Below, piece by piece: positions 7,781 through 17,202 of a stretch of 58,138 nt of DNA (position 1 is its first letter; each line of letters begins with the position of its first letter). The stretch comes from Methanogenium sp. GTDB lineage: Archaea > Halobacteriota > Methanomicrobia > Methanomicrobiales > Methanomicrobiaceae. The DNA is taken from assembly GCA_030595665.1 (NCBI GenBank), contig JAUVCV010000012.1:1-58138 (forward strand), read 5' to 3'. Made by a program: the position numbers and the translations under genes. The notes beneath the pieces are model-generated. The model did not search any database. It had not been told where the DNA came from and saw only the letters and a program-made list of their open reading frames with translations.

Positions 7781-7790
7781 GTATAATAGT
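7781..7790 (-). promoter_or_regulatory. TATA box of tRNA-Ser
   Basis: ACTATTATAC on the minus strand lies 37-46 nt before the tRNA 5' end, suitable for a transcription start a few bases ahead of the mature tRNA. Confidence 0.5.
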
Positions 7791-7985
7791 AGCGAAGCGG
7801 TGCGGGGACAGAGATGCTGCAAAGATTGGACATGCAATATGGAAATACCCGCTGAAATCATGGCCCCGGCTGGTATAACAATCATATATCTTCGGGACAA
7901 ACAGGGGATTGTATCGTGAGGCAATGCCCGGAATGACGGTTTTTTCTCTGCCGGGCTGTTGTTGCACCCAGGGGAGCAGCGAGAG

Positions 7986-8819
7986 ATGAAACACGTGATC
8001 AAGGCAGACGGGACACGCCAGCCCTATGACCGCTACCGGGTGATGCGTACCGCCCGCAATTATGGGGTTCCGGATGATTATATCATTGAAGTCGCCGCAG
8101 ATGTGGAACGTCGCCTGTATGACGGCATCCGGACCCGTGATATCCTGCATATCATCCATACCTCAGCACGCAAATTCCAGCCCTCGGTCGAAGGCCGGAC
8201 GAATGTACGGCGGGCCATTGGTCTGCTCGGCCCAAAACCGGACTTTGAACTCTATGTTCAGGCACTCCTGAAAGGCTCCGGCTACGCGGTTGAAGAGGGG
8301 AGAATACTGAAGGGCCGGTGTGGTGAGCATGAAGTGGACGCGATCGCCCGCAAAGACGGCATCACTTATTTTGTCGAGGTGAAACATCACCACAATCATC
8401 ACCGCATGACTGGTCTTGATGAGGGACGTATTGCACGGGCCATTGTCGAGGATGTCCAGGAAGGCTACAAGGCAGGAAAAAATGATTTCACCATCGATAA
8501 AGCGATGATCGTCACCAACACCAAACTCTCCGCCCACGCAAAACGGTATGCCGCCTGCTGGGATATCAAACACATCGGCTGGGACAATCCAAAGGATGAA
8601 AATATCGCGGCAATGGTCGCCAACATGAAACTATGTCCGGTGACCCTTATCAAGGGAGTCGATGCCAAAATGAGAAAAAAACTGGTGGAGGCAGGGATTG
8701 TGACGGTAGGAGAGCTTCTGAAACATTCTCCCGATGAACTGGCTGATTTGACCGGTATTCCGGCAAATGATATTTATATGCTGGTTAAACGGGCGAGAAA
8801 GCTGGAAAATAATGGGTGA
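7986..8819 (+). CDS. ATP-cone / Mrr-like restriction endonuclease-fold / HhH protein
   Basis: A 277-residue three-domain protein. Residues 1-85 form an ATP-cone, the nucleotide-binding regulatory module of ribonucleotide reductases and NrdR (starts VIKADGTRQPYDRYRVMRTA). Residues about 86-205 form a restriction-endonuclease-like nuclease with D118 and E131-V-K133 (YFVEVK), the catalytic D...ExK of Mrr-type enzymes. Residues about 216-277 form a helix-hairpin-helix DNA-binding domain (LVEAGIVTVGELL, DLTGIPAND). It likely cuts or processes DNA under nucleotide control. A start at 7959 is possible, but the internal ATG at 7986 fits the ATP-cone boundary. A TATA-like AATCATATATC lies about 100 nt upstream. 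Confidence 0.8.
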   Translation: MKHVIKADGTRQPYDRYRVMRTARNYGVPDDYIIEVAADVERRLYDGIRTRDILHIIHTSARKFQPSVEGRTNVRRAIGLLGPKPDFELYVQALLKGSGYAVEEGRILKGRCGEHEVDAIARKDGITYFVEVKHHHNHHRMTGLDEGRIARAIVEDVQEGYKAGKNDFTIDKAMIVTNTKLSAHAKRYAACWDIKHIGWDNPKDENIAAMVANMKLCPVTLIKGVDAKMRKKLVEAGIVTVGELLKHSPDELADLTGIPANDIYMLVKRARKLENNG

Positions 8820-8911
8820 TGATTCATCACTACAATCCGAATGCCTTCTACACCATTGCAGATGTGCGTTCGGCGAAGGGTGGATATACCCTCCTCTACA
8901 AAAAGCTGTGA
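8819..8911 (+). pseudogene. Possible C-terminal remnant (DUF2179-like), 30 codons
   Basis: A 30-codon frame beginning MIHHYNPNAFYTIADVRS starts in the TGATG overlap with the nuclease stop. NPNAFYTIADVR resembles the end of the DUF2179 domain of small membrane proteins, but the rest of such a gene is absent. It may be a deletion remnant or a tiny coupled gene. The family match is from memory and weak. Confidence 0.3.
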
Positions 8912-8931
8912 AAACGGTTTTTGGCCGTTTC
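8911..8931 (+). terminator. Hairpin terminator after nuclease gene
   Basis: AAACGG-TTTTTGG-CCGTTT forms a short stem-loop directly after the stop at 8911. Confidence 0.45.
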
Positions 8932-9002
8932 CGGAAAGAGAAATGATGTGAACCGGATATCCGGCTTATCTTTTCTCACTGTTTTTAAAATTTCCGTTTG
9001 TT

Positions 9003-12000
9003 TTACCGTCGCCGGAAGAGAAGGGTGGCACCTGCAGCGCAAATGACCGGAATAATTCCAAGCGGGCTCTCCTGTGGGACAGTGGCGCTTTCTGTCGGAG
9101 TTCCGGTGCCTTCCACGTCAGGGACAGCGACCGTCACCTGTGGTTCCGGTTCAGTCTCATTGGCCGGTAGAGTTGTGGAGGGAATAGCACCATCAGCAGT
9201 GTCTGTTCCGATTTCCGGCCCCGGCCCCATCATTTCAGGAATGGCGTCAATCATGGCGTTCAGTCCGTTTCCTTCTGCAATCGCAAAGGTGGAGAACCCG
9301 GGTGTTGTAGCTGTAAAGTGTATCCATCCGCCCTCATCATGGATGACAGAGGTGGGGAGTTCCTGCCATGCACCGTCGTGGAACCGCCACAGGGCAATAT
9401 CCGCCGGGGCGAGTCCTTCTGCCTTCAGCCATGCAGCGGGCACCCGGAATGAGATGTCGGCCTCACTGATTTCAGCATCTGTCATACCGCTGAGCTCTGC
9501 GGAGAGATACTGGTAAACCGATCCTTCAAGGCCGTCCGGGCCGTTTCCGGCCTGATCAATCGTGAGAAGTATTCTCCCGGTCCCGTCCGCTGCGGTGATG
9601 GTGACTGTCTGCACCGCGGTGCCGGTGAAAGTGAGTGTTGCTGAATCTCCTGCACTCAGGGCGGGGGATGTTGCCATATCGGTGGACGGGTCATCACTTC
9701 CGGAATCCGGGTTACTATCCAGGTACCAGGCAATTGGTTTCACCAGCGGGAAGGTGTCGTTCTCGGTTTCAGAGATTACAAAGGGTGCATCCCCGATGCC
9801 GTCATGGGTGGAGTCGGTGCCATTGTAGGTGCTCCAGTAGTTGCCCATGAACCTGGTGAAAGCCTGCCCGTTGTAGTAGTATGTCTCTTTTGTTGGGGAG
9901 TGCCAGATTCCGCTATCCTGCACCTCAGCCGATGACGCAACATCCGGATCTGAAATCTCAGCCATCATGGAGAACGTATCTGCATGATATTTTTCATTGG
10001 GGAATATATCAGACCACAATAAACCGTCGTCCCCTCTGCGGTCCGGGACACCTGTCATCACCGGTGACTGTCTGTCTCTCCTGGTAATGCCTGTGGTCAT
10101 CATGCCTGCGTCTGCATTTCCCGGCGTCAGCACAAAGTCATTGCGGTATACATGGACGCCTCCGTCCGGATTCAGAAGGGAGATAGTTGGGTATACCGAT
10201 CCCGAAAAAGAGTTCCTGCGCACCACGGTATTGTTCAGGATCATCCATCCCATTTCAGAACAGTTTTCTATCGTATTGCCGGTGATCTCTGCTCCATCTA
10301 CTGAGATCTGCATGCCCATTCCCCTGTCATTGCACTCGATGGCATTGGCGGAGATGGTGACCTCATCCACGTTTCCGATGAGGATTCCGTTGTGGGTGAC
10401 ATCCATCGTGTTGTCGGATACGGTTATCCTGTCTGCATTTGTGATGTTGATGCCGTAGCCCGTGCCGCCTTTGATCGTATTTCCGGCCACAATTAATCCG
10501 GAGGTCTCATTTCCCACCACTCCCACACAGTCTTCCTCACCACTCATGGTGTTGTTTGTTATGAGGGAGTCATTCACTTCTTTGAGGGACACCCCTGCAA
10601 AACCGTACTGGTAGGTAAAATTGTTTCCTGCTACCTGCAGTCCGTTGGTTTCTTCTGCATTAATGCCACGATACATCTCCGGACCAAACGAAGAGTCACG
10701 CACTATGATATTCTCCGAAGAATGCGCCCACACTCCGTCGGTAAATAGCCTGTCCGCGGTTACATTCTCCACACACACGTTCCGGCAGAAGATGAGGTTA
10801 ATTCCGTCTCCCGTGGCCTCTGTTGTGGTGTCACGGATAATGATGTCTGTCGCATTCACACAGATGACGGCTCCTGCGTTTGAGGAGGCATCGATGGTCT
10901 CTCCTGATACCCCTTCCCGGTAGATGACCGGCCGGCCGTTCACCGTGACGGTCTCGTCAATGGTATTGCCAGGATTTTTGCAGTCGCTCCAGTAAAAGAA
11001 ATTGTAATCATTGTCGTGCATTGCGATTGTGGATAAGGAGAGTCCCTGGGCGGTGTACCTGATAAACAGGCCGTATGTGCAGCCGGTTATTTCAGTGTCA
11101 GACAATGTGCAGTTATTTCCTGAGATGCCCACGGCAAGGTGTTCTCCCTCCTCTGGACCCTTTACGGAGAACCCGGAGATGGTGCAGTCGTCTGCATAAA
11201 TGTCAACACCAGTGCCACCATCCCGGGTGGTGATAACAGGCATCCCCACACCGGTGAGGGTGAGGGATTTATTCAGCACCACTTCTTCGGGGTAGGTGCC
11301 TCTCTCAACGATGATGGTGTCACCGGATGCTGCGGCATCCACTGCCGCCTGGATGGTTGGGTAGTCGCGTGGGACAACAGTGAGTGGGTGGGTGAACGCC
11401 TTGATACAGACGTTGGTATTCGGGTAGTCGGTAGTTAGATCTTCCCATATTTCCCCATCGTCACTTACATAACTTTTGCCTGCTTCTGCAGTTGCTTTGG
11501 ATGAATATCCTTCAATTGGCATTTCTACAACAAGTGGATAGGTATCGGTTGGTGAAGTCACTTCAAGAACGACGGAAAATACTTCTCCGGGCATCAGGGA
11601 AACAGACTCCGGGAGTGAAATGGTATGATATCCCGGCAGATCAGCGGTGCCGGATGTCCATACGACTGGTGCAGCGTCACCCGGCGGAGTGGTGAAGTTC
11701 GTGAAGATGGCAACGGTGTATTCTGTCCCGGGTTCACGGGTATAGAAACTCACGTCGGTGAGTTCTTCATAGTTGTCTGCCGTGAAGACATTGGCCCCAT
11801 AGAATGTAGTGTCCGTGCCGGTGCCGAGACTTCCTGTCCACCCGAGCGGGTCATACTGATAGATCTGTTTGTCAGCGTCAGCGGGAACGCCAGTGAAGAT
11901 TGCACCGGCGGCACCATATTTATCTGCATCTCCGTAGTAGTGCTGCTCATCGTCCCAGAATGTGCCGATCACAGGGTCATAGTAGGAGATGTAGAAGTAT

Positions 12001-12923
12001 CCGTCCTCTCCTACATCGGTGCCCCAGCTGTTTTTGAGAATAAAGGCACCGTCATCAGGTGCTTCGACTGCAAAAGCATCTTTTGGGAAGGTGTCATCCC
12101 ATCCGATGAGGGTGACTGCATGACCTCCATCACTGGTATATTCCTCACCCGGCCAGTAATACGTGGTATCATTGTCCGCAAAGCAGGACCTGTTTACATT
12201 GAATGCAACCCAGATAGCACCCTCGTCCCGGAGAGTCTGCTTAAAGAGGTCATTGTCAAGGGGACCTGTCCGTGGCGGCAGGAAGGTGATATCCCGGACA
12301 TCAAGCACCGGTGAGAGATTGGTGGGTGATATGGTGGATGGTTTTGGGAGTATGTATGGGTCGTCTGCTTCCTGCACCGGACCGCTGCCACGGGTGAGGT
12401 AGGCGGCGGACATAAATGCGAATCCTCCCTTGCAGGGTGCGTAATCAAAGCCGTCTTCGTAAAGATTCGAGCAGAGATTGTTCATATTTTTCTCCGAGAA
12501 GTTCTCTGAAACTCCGGTTTCGGTGAGATATGTTGACTCAAGAGATCCATAGGCGGCAAATGCCCAGCAGCTGCCGCAATCCCCCTGGTCACGTACCGGT
12601 GTGACCCGGCCGGCTCCACGAAGGTCAAACCCGGTGGGGAAATATTCATCATCTGTTTCTGCTGCATATCCGTCCGGCCAGACAACATCGGCAGGCGACG
12701 GGAGGAGGCCTGTCATATAGGGTGCTGTCCCTGTGGCAGGACAGGAATCCCCGCAGCATTCGATGGAGAACTGGTTTATGTCACCTGCATCCAGTCCTTC
12801 TGTATAAGCAACAAAAGCCGGATTGAGTGGTGCCTGTTCGATTGTGAGTGCCGTAGCCCCCTGTACGAGGATGAGGGCTGTTATGAGAATTATTGCTGAT
12901 TTGTAAAACGATAGGGATACCAT
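9003..12923 (-). CDS. Giant secreted papain-family protease with NosD beta-helix, copy A
   Basis: A 1306-residue surface protein. The signal peptide covers about residues 1-26. A papain-like C1 peptidase spans about 95-330: oxyanion Gln113, catalytic Cys119 (QGDCGSCWAF), His268 (GGHAVTLIGW) and Asn298 (LKNSWG), all present, with cleft cysteines C116 and C164. A lectin-like beta region runs about 350-510. A parallel beta-helix of NosD/periplasmic copper-binding type runs about 515-960, starting DYPTIQAAVDAAASGDTI with repeated N-x-I/V steps. A domain ending ATTPGFSTFAIA is of the PGF-pre-PGF kind. A Thr/Pro/Glu linker and a final hydrophobic helix with basic end (SPLGIIPVICAAGATLLFRRR) look like an archaeosortase-type anchor. 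It is the last of three tandem paralogues. A GGTGA site precedes the ATG. Confidence 0.85.
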   Translation of the reverse strand: MVSLSFYKSAIILITALILVQGATALTIEQAPLNPAFVAYTEGLDAGDINQFSIECCGDSCPATGTAPYMTGLLPSPADVVWPDGYAAETDDEYFPTGFDLRGAGRVTPVRDQGDCGSCWAFAAYGSLESTYLTETGVSENFSEKNMNNLCSNLYEDGFDYAPCKGGFAFMSAAYLTRGSGPVQEADDPYILPKPSTISPTNLSPVLDVRDITFLPPRTGPLDNDLFKQTLRDEGAIWVAFNVNRSCFADNDTTYYWPGEEYTSDGGHAVTLIGWDDTFPKDAFAVEAPDDGAFILKNSWGTDVGEDGYFYISYYDPVIGTFWDDEQHYYGDADKYGAAGAIFTGVPADADKQIYQYDPLGWTGSLGTGTDTTFYGANVFTADNYEELTDVSFYTREPGTEYTVAIFTNFTTPPGDAAPVVWTSGTADLPGYHTISLPESVSLMPGEVFSVVLEVTSPTDTYPLVVEMPIEGYSSKATAEAGKSYVSDDGEIWEDLTTDYPNTNVCIKAFTHPLTVVPRDYPTIQAAVDAAASGDTIIVERGTYPEEVVLNKSLTLTGVGMPVITTRDGGTGVDIYADDCTISGFSVKGPEEGEHLAVGISGNNCTLSDTEITGCTYGLFIRYTAQGLSLSTIAMHDNDYNFFYWSDCKNPGNTIDETVTVNGRPVIYREGVSGETIDASSNAGAVICVNATDIIIRDTTTEATGDGINLIFCRNVCVENVTADRLFTDGVWAHSSENIIVRDSSFGPEMYRGINAEETNGLQVAGNNFTYQYGFAGVSLKEVNDSLITNNTMSGEEDCVGVVGNETSGLIVAGNTIKGGTGYGINITNADRITVSDNTMDVTHNGILIGNVDEVTISANAIECNDRGMGMQISVDGAEITGNTIENCSEMGWMILNNTVVRRNSFSGSVYPTISLLNPDGGVHVYRNDFVLTPGNADAGMMTTGITRRDRQSPVMTGVPDRRGDDGLLWSDIFPNEKYHADTFSMMAEISDPDVASSAEVQDSGIWHSPTKETYYYNGQAFTRFMGNYWSTYNGTDSTHDGIGDAPFVISETENDTFPLVKPIAWYLDSNPDSGSDDPSTDMATSPALSAGDSATLTFTGTAVQTVTITAADGTGRILLTIDQAGNGPDGLEGSVYQYLSAELSGMTDAEISEADISFRVPAAWLKAEGLAPADIALWRFHDGAWQELPTSVIHDEGGWIHFTATTPGFSTFAIAEGNGLNAMIDAIPEMMGPGPEIGTDTADGAIPSTTLPANETEPEPQVTVAVPDVEGTGTPTESATVPQESPLGIIPVICAAGATLLFRRR

Positions 12924-13182
12924 GAAATCACCGAATTATATAGTGTGAATTTGTCACCTGGATTTATCATTATGGTGCCGGAATATACCTTTTTTCCTGT
13001 GATATACAGTAATGTCGGTATGAAATAAATCTGTCCCCCTGGCTGACCCGTGGCGTCAGTGAATATGAATACCATTTTGAGAAAAAGATTGGGATACCTG
13101 AATCGGATAATGAGAAGAAAACCGGATGGTTCCGGGTTTTCTGTATTTATTTCATTCACCCGTTTTATTTTACTGTTTCATT

Positions 13183-16100
13183 TTACCGTTTCCGGAAGAG
13201 CAGTGCAGCACCAACTGCTCCGCCCATGAGGGAGATAAATCCTATCGGGCTCTCCTGCGGGGTGGTGGCCTCTGCTGTCGGATTTGCCATTGGTCCTTCT
13301 TCAGGAATGGCGACTGTTACCGATGGTTCTGACACAATGGAAACATTATCTTCTGCAGTCTCTGTTCCGGTATCTCCTACTGCTACTGTCGGTTCGGCGG
13401 TGACTGCCATCGTCTGTCCGTCACCTGTGGCGATGGCAAAGGTTGAAAATCCGGGTGTTGTAGCCGTAAAATGTACCCATCCCCCCTCTTCACTGATGAT
13501 AGAGGTGGGAAGCTCCTGCCATACTCCGTCGTGGAAACGCCAGAGAGTTATTTCCGTGGGAGGAATTCCCTCTGCCTTCAGCCATGCAGCGGGCACCCGG
13601 AATGAGATGTCAGCCTCACTGATTTCATCATCCGTCATACCGCTGAGCTCTGCGGAGAGATACTGGTAAACCGATCCGGTGAGGCCGTCCGGGCCGTTTC
13701 CGGCCTGATCAACGGTGAGAAGTATTCTCCCGGTCTCGTCCGCTGCGGTGATGGTGACTGTCTGCACTGCGGTGCCGGTGAAAGTGAGTGTTGCCGAATT
13801 TCCTGTGCTCAGGGCAGGGGATGTTGCCATGTCGGCTGACGCATCGTCATTGTCGGAGGATACTGGTTTTAGGTACCAGGCAATTGTTTTCACCAGTGGG
13901 AAGGTGTCGTTCTCTGTTTCAGAGATCGCAAAGGGTGTATCCCCGATACCGTTATGAGTGGAGTCGGTGCCATTGTAGGTGCTCCAGTAGTTGCCCATCG
14001 TCCCGGCGAATCCCTGCCCGCGGTACCAATAGGTTTCTTCGGTCGGGGAGTGCCAGATGATATCCGCTGCATTGGTATCCATTGTTCCAACGCCTGTATC
14101 AGCCTTCAGGCTCATCTCCCTGAATTCCCCGGTTGGGCTGGTTTTGTCCAATCGGATGTCGTCCATACTGAGGTGGTCAAAGACGTCTGCTGCAGCAGAG
14201 TCGCTGAGGATGTTCCCCGACAAGGTGCCGTCGGTCAGAACAAAGTCATTGCGGTAGACATAGACATCCTCTCCCATGTCCAGTTTTTCAATGGTCGGGT
14301 ATGCCGCTCCGGAAAACCGGTTACCGTACACCACAGAGTTGTTTAGTTCCATGTTTGCCTGAACCGTGCAGTTATCCGCGGTATTGCCGTTAATCACTGC
14401 TCCGTCTGCGCTGATTTCCATGCCGTATCCTGCATCACTGCACCGGATGGCATTGTCAGATACCTGAATGTCCCGCATATCCCACGTGTAGATCCCTGTG
14501 CCGGAGTTGTCCACTGTGTTGTTTGTCACTGCCAGAGTATCACCCTCCATAGTGAGGATGCCCCCCCAGTGGCAATCACTGATGGTATTGCCGGAGATTG
14601 AGCCGTTGTCAGAGGAGGATCCTATCACACCGACTCCTCCACGTGTTATGGTGTTGTCTGATACGGTGATGTTCTTTGAATTTTTGTATTCTATCCCCAT
14701 ACCATACTCATGGCAGGCAATCTCATTGTCTTCTGCCAGAGCACAGGATATCTGATCCAATTGTATGCCGAACTTCGTATCCGGGCCAAACGAGGAATCC
14801 CGCACGGTGATGTTCTCCGATTTATATGCCCTCACACCGTAGTATGCCGCGTTGGCGGTGACATGTTCCACGATCACATCCTCGCTGGCGAGCAGGAAGA
14901 TGCTGCATTCGACGGGTTCTGTTGTGATATCACGGATGGTAATATCCGTACAGTTCACACAGATGACGACACCTGCGTCTGAGGAGGCGTCAATTGTCTC
15001 CCCTGATATGCTTTCACGGTAGATGACCGGTTTGCCGTTCACCGTAACGGTCTCTGCAATGGTATTGCCGGGTTTCTCCAGGTAGTCTGTATACAAAAGA
15101 TTGTATCCATTGTTGTACAGGGAGGTGTTGGAAAGCGAGAGCCCTTCACAATAGCCGATGAAGATGCCGGTTTGGTATCCGGTGCACCTGCAGTCAGACA
15201 TCGTGTAGTTATTCCCATAGACGGAGATGCCCCTGCTCCATTCTTCATTTCCTTCAAAAGAGAAACCGGTGAGGGTGATGTTGTCTGTCCAGATCATAGC
15301 GCCGGTTTCTACACCCTCCGGGGTGGTGACAACGGGCATCCCCACACCTGTGAGAGTGATATTTTTGTACAGCGACAGTGCTTCCGGATACGTGCCGCTC
15401 TCAACGATGATGGTGTCACCGTCTGCTGCGGCGTTCACTGCCTCCATAATGGTCGGGTAATCCCATGGCACAACGGTGAGGGGGGTGGTGAACGCCTTGA
15501 TACAGACATTGGTGTCCGGGTATATAGTGGTCAGATCTTCCCAGGTTTTCCCATCATCACTCACATAACTTTCGCCTGCTTCTGCAGTCGCTTTGGATGA
15601 GTGTCCGGGAATCGGCTCCTCTACTGCAAGGGGGTAGACACTGGTTGGGGAGGTGATCTCCAGGACAACGGAAAATATCTCTCCGGGCATAAGATTGACG
15701 GAATCCGGGAGGGTGATGGTGTGGTAGCCGGGGAGTGCACTGGTGCCGGATGTCCATGCCACCGGTGCGGCATCGTCCGGCGGGGTGGTGAAGTTGGTAA
15801 AGATGGCAACCGTGTAGTCCGTATCCGGTTCAATGGTGTAGAAACTCACGTCGGTGAGTGCTTCATAATTACCAGCTGTGAATACATTGGCCGCAAAGTA
15901 GGTTGTGTCCGTTCCGGTTCCTATGTGCCTGGTCGCTCCGAGAGGGTCGTACTGATATATTTGTCTCTCTTCATCAGCGGGAACGCCGGTGAATACTACC
16001 GGTTCGCCAGTGTCTAATGAGCGGTCATAGTAGGAGATGTAGAAATATCCGTTCTTCCCTGAACCGGTGCCCCAGCTGTTCTTCAGAATGAAGGCGCCGT

Positions 16101-16995
16101 CACCCGGGGGGGTGATGGCAAAGTTCTCTTTCGGGAAGGTATCATTCCATCCGACGAGTGTAACAGCATGGCCACCCTCAGGGGGATAGCCCTCTTCCGG
16201 CAGGTAATAGGTGGTGGCGTTGTCTGCAAAACAGGATCTGTTCACCAGGAAACGGACACGGAGGCCACCCTCTTCCATGAGAGTCTGTTTTAAAAGATCG
16301 TTGTCGAGAGGGCCTGTCCGGGTCGGCAGGAACGTGACATCACGGACGTCCAGGACGGAGGGCAGATTGGTGGGGGAGATGGTGGACGGAACCGGGAGTG
16401 TATAATTGTCATCTGCCTCCCGTATTGGCCCACTGCCACGGGTGAGGTAGGCTGTAGACTTAATGGCGTTTCCTCCGTCGCAGGGACTCCTGTCATATCC
16501 GTCCGGGTAGAGGTTTGATAAGAGATTCTTCATATTGTTTTCAGAGAAGTCTTCTGCGGTTCCCGTGTCGGTGAGATATGTCGACTCAAGCGAACCATAC
16601 GCGGCAAATGCCCAGCAACTGCCGCATTTTCCCTGGTCACGAACCGGAGTGACCCTGTTGTCATCGCGGAGGTCAAAGTGGTGGGGGTATGCCCCTTCGG
16701 CCACCCCTGTCGCTCGAAAAATATCTCTCGTATCCGTGTCCGGCCAGACCATGACAATCGGTGCCGGGATATCTCCGGTTGCATAAGGCATTGTATCAGT
16801 GCCTGTGGCAGGACAGGAATCACCATAACATTCGATGGAATACTGACCGATGTCATCGGCGTCCAGTCCTTCCATGTATGCGACAAATTCCGGATTGAGG
16901 GGTGCCTGTTCGATTGTGAGTGCTGCTGCCCCCTGCACAAGGATGAGGGCTGTTATGAGTAGAATTGCTGATCTGTTTAACGATGTGGGGGGCAT
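13183..16995 (-). CDS. Giant secreted papain-family protease with NosD beta-helix, copy B
   Basis: 1270 residues, with the same architecture as copy A: signal peptide (MPPTSLNRSAILLITALILV), C1 peptidase with catalytic Cys127 (QGKCGSCWAF), GGHAVTLVGW and LKNSWG, cleft cysteines C124 and C172, lectin-like region, NosD beta-helix beginning DYPTIMEAVNAAADGDTI, PGF-type domain, and anchor helix ESPIGFISLMGGAVGAALLFRKR. It is shorter than copy A mainly in the segment after the protease (no DDEQHYYGD-type insert) and in the beta-helix. The stretch coding for the PGF-type domain (about 13590-13840) is almost base-for-base copy A, far closer than the peptidase parts, suggesting recent gene conversion. 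It is separated from copies A and C by 259 and 207 nt, so each gene may have its own promoter. Confidence 0.85.
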   Translation of the reverse strand: MPPTSLNRSAILLITALILVQGAAALTIEQAPLNPEFVAYMEGLDADDIGQYSIECYGDSCPATGTDTMPYATGDIPAPIVMVWPDTDTRDIFRATGVAEGAYPHHFDLRDDNRVTPVRDQGKCGSCWAFAAYGSLESTYLTDTGTAEDFSENNMKNLLSNLYPDGYDRSPCDGGNAIKSTAYLTRGSGPIREADDNYTLPVPSTISPTNLPSVLDVRDVTFLPTRTGPLDNDLLKQTLMEEGGLRVRFLVNRSCFADNATTYYLPEEGYPPEGGHAVTLVGWNDTFPKENFAITPPGDGAFILKNSWGTGSGKNGYFYISYYDRSLDTGEPVVFTGVPADEERQIYQYDPLGATRHIGTGTDTTYFAANVFTAGNYEALTDVSFYTIEPDTDYTVAIFTNFTTPPDDAAPVAWTSGTSALPGYHTITLPDSVNLMPGEIFSVVLEITSPTSVYPLAVEEPIPGHSSKATAEAGESYVSDDGKTWEDLTTIYPDTNVCIKAFTTPLTVVPWDYPTIMEAVNAAADGDTIIVESGTYPEALSLYKNITLTGVGMPVVTTPEGVETGAMIWTDNITLTGFSFEGNEEWSRGISVYGNNYTMSDCRCTGYQTGIFIGYCEGLSLSNTSLYNNGYNLLYTDYLEKPGNTIAETVTVNGKPVIYRESISGETIDASSDAGVVICVNCTDITIRDITTEPVECSIFLLASEDVIVEHVTANAAYYGVRAYKSENITVRDSSFGPDTKFGIQLDQISCALAEDNEIACHEYGMGIEYKNSKNITVSDNTITRGGVGVIGSSSDNGSISGNTISDCHWGGILTMEGDTLAVTNNTVDNSGTGIYTWDMRDIQVSDNAIRCSDAGYGMEISADGAVINGNTADNCTVQANMELNNSVVYGNRFSGAAYPTIEKLDMGEDVYVYRNDFVLTDGTLSGNILSDSAAADVFDHLSMDDIRLDKTSPTGEFREMSLKADTGVGTMDTNAADIIWHSPTEETYWYRGQGFAGTMGNYWSTYNGTDSTHNGIGDTPFAISETENDTFPLVKTIAWYLKPVSSDNDDASADMATSPALSTGNSATLTFTGTAVQTVTITAADETGRILLTVDQAGNGPDGLTGSVYQYLSAELSGMTDDEISEADISFRVPAAWLKAEGIPPTEITLWRFHDGVWQELPTSIISEEGGWVHFTATTPGFSTFAIATGDGQTMAVTAEPTVAVGDTGTETAEDNVSIVSEPSVTVAIPEEGPMANPTAEATTPQESPIGFISLMGGAVGAALLFRKR

Positions 16996-17202
16996 GGCGT
17001 CACCTTAAAATGTATGGTGAACTTTTCGGCAGAATCAGGTATTAAAGTGCGGGAATGTACCTGTTTCCTGTGATCCGTGGGAATGGCAGCATGCAATGGA
17101 CTCATACCCCTGCCTGACCGGGAACGACAATCTGAAAAAAAGACCGGGATAAAATAAAAGGAGAACCGGATGCAGCCGGTTTCTCAACTATTCATTCAAT
17201 TG

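Noticed and set aside
7413-8159. Long minus-strand open frame across the tRNA
   Set aside because: It overlaps tRNA-Ser and the start of the nuclease gene and has no protein-like pattern.
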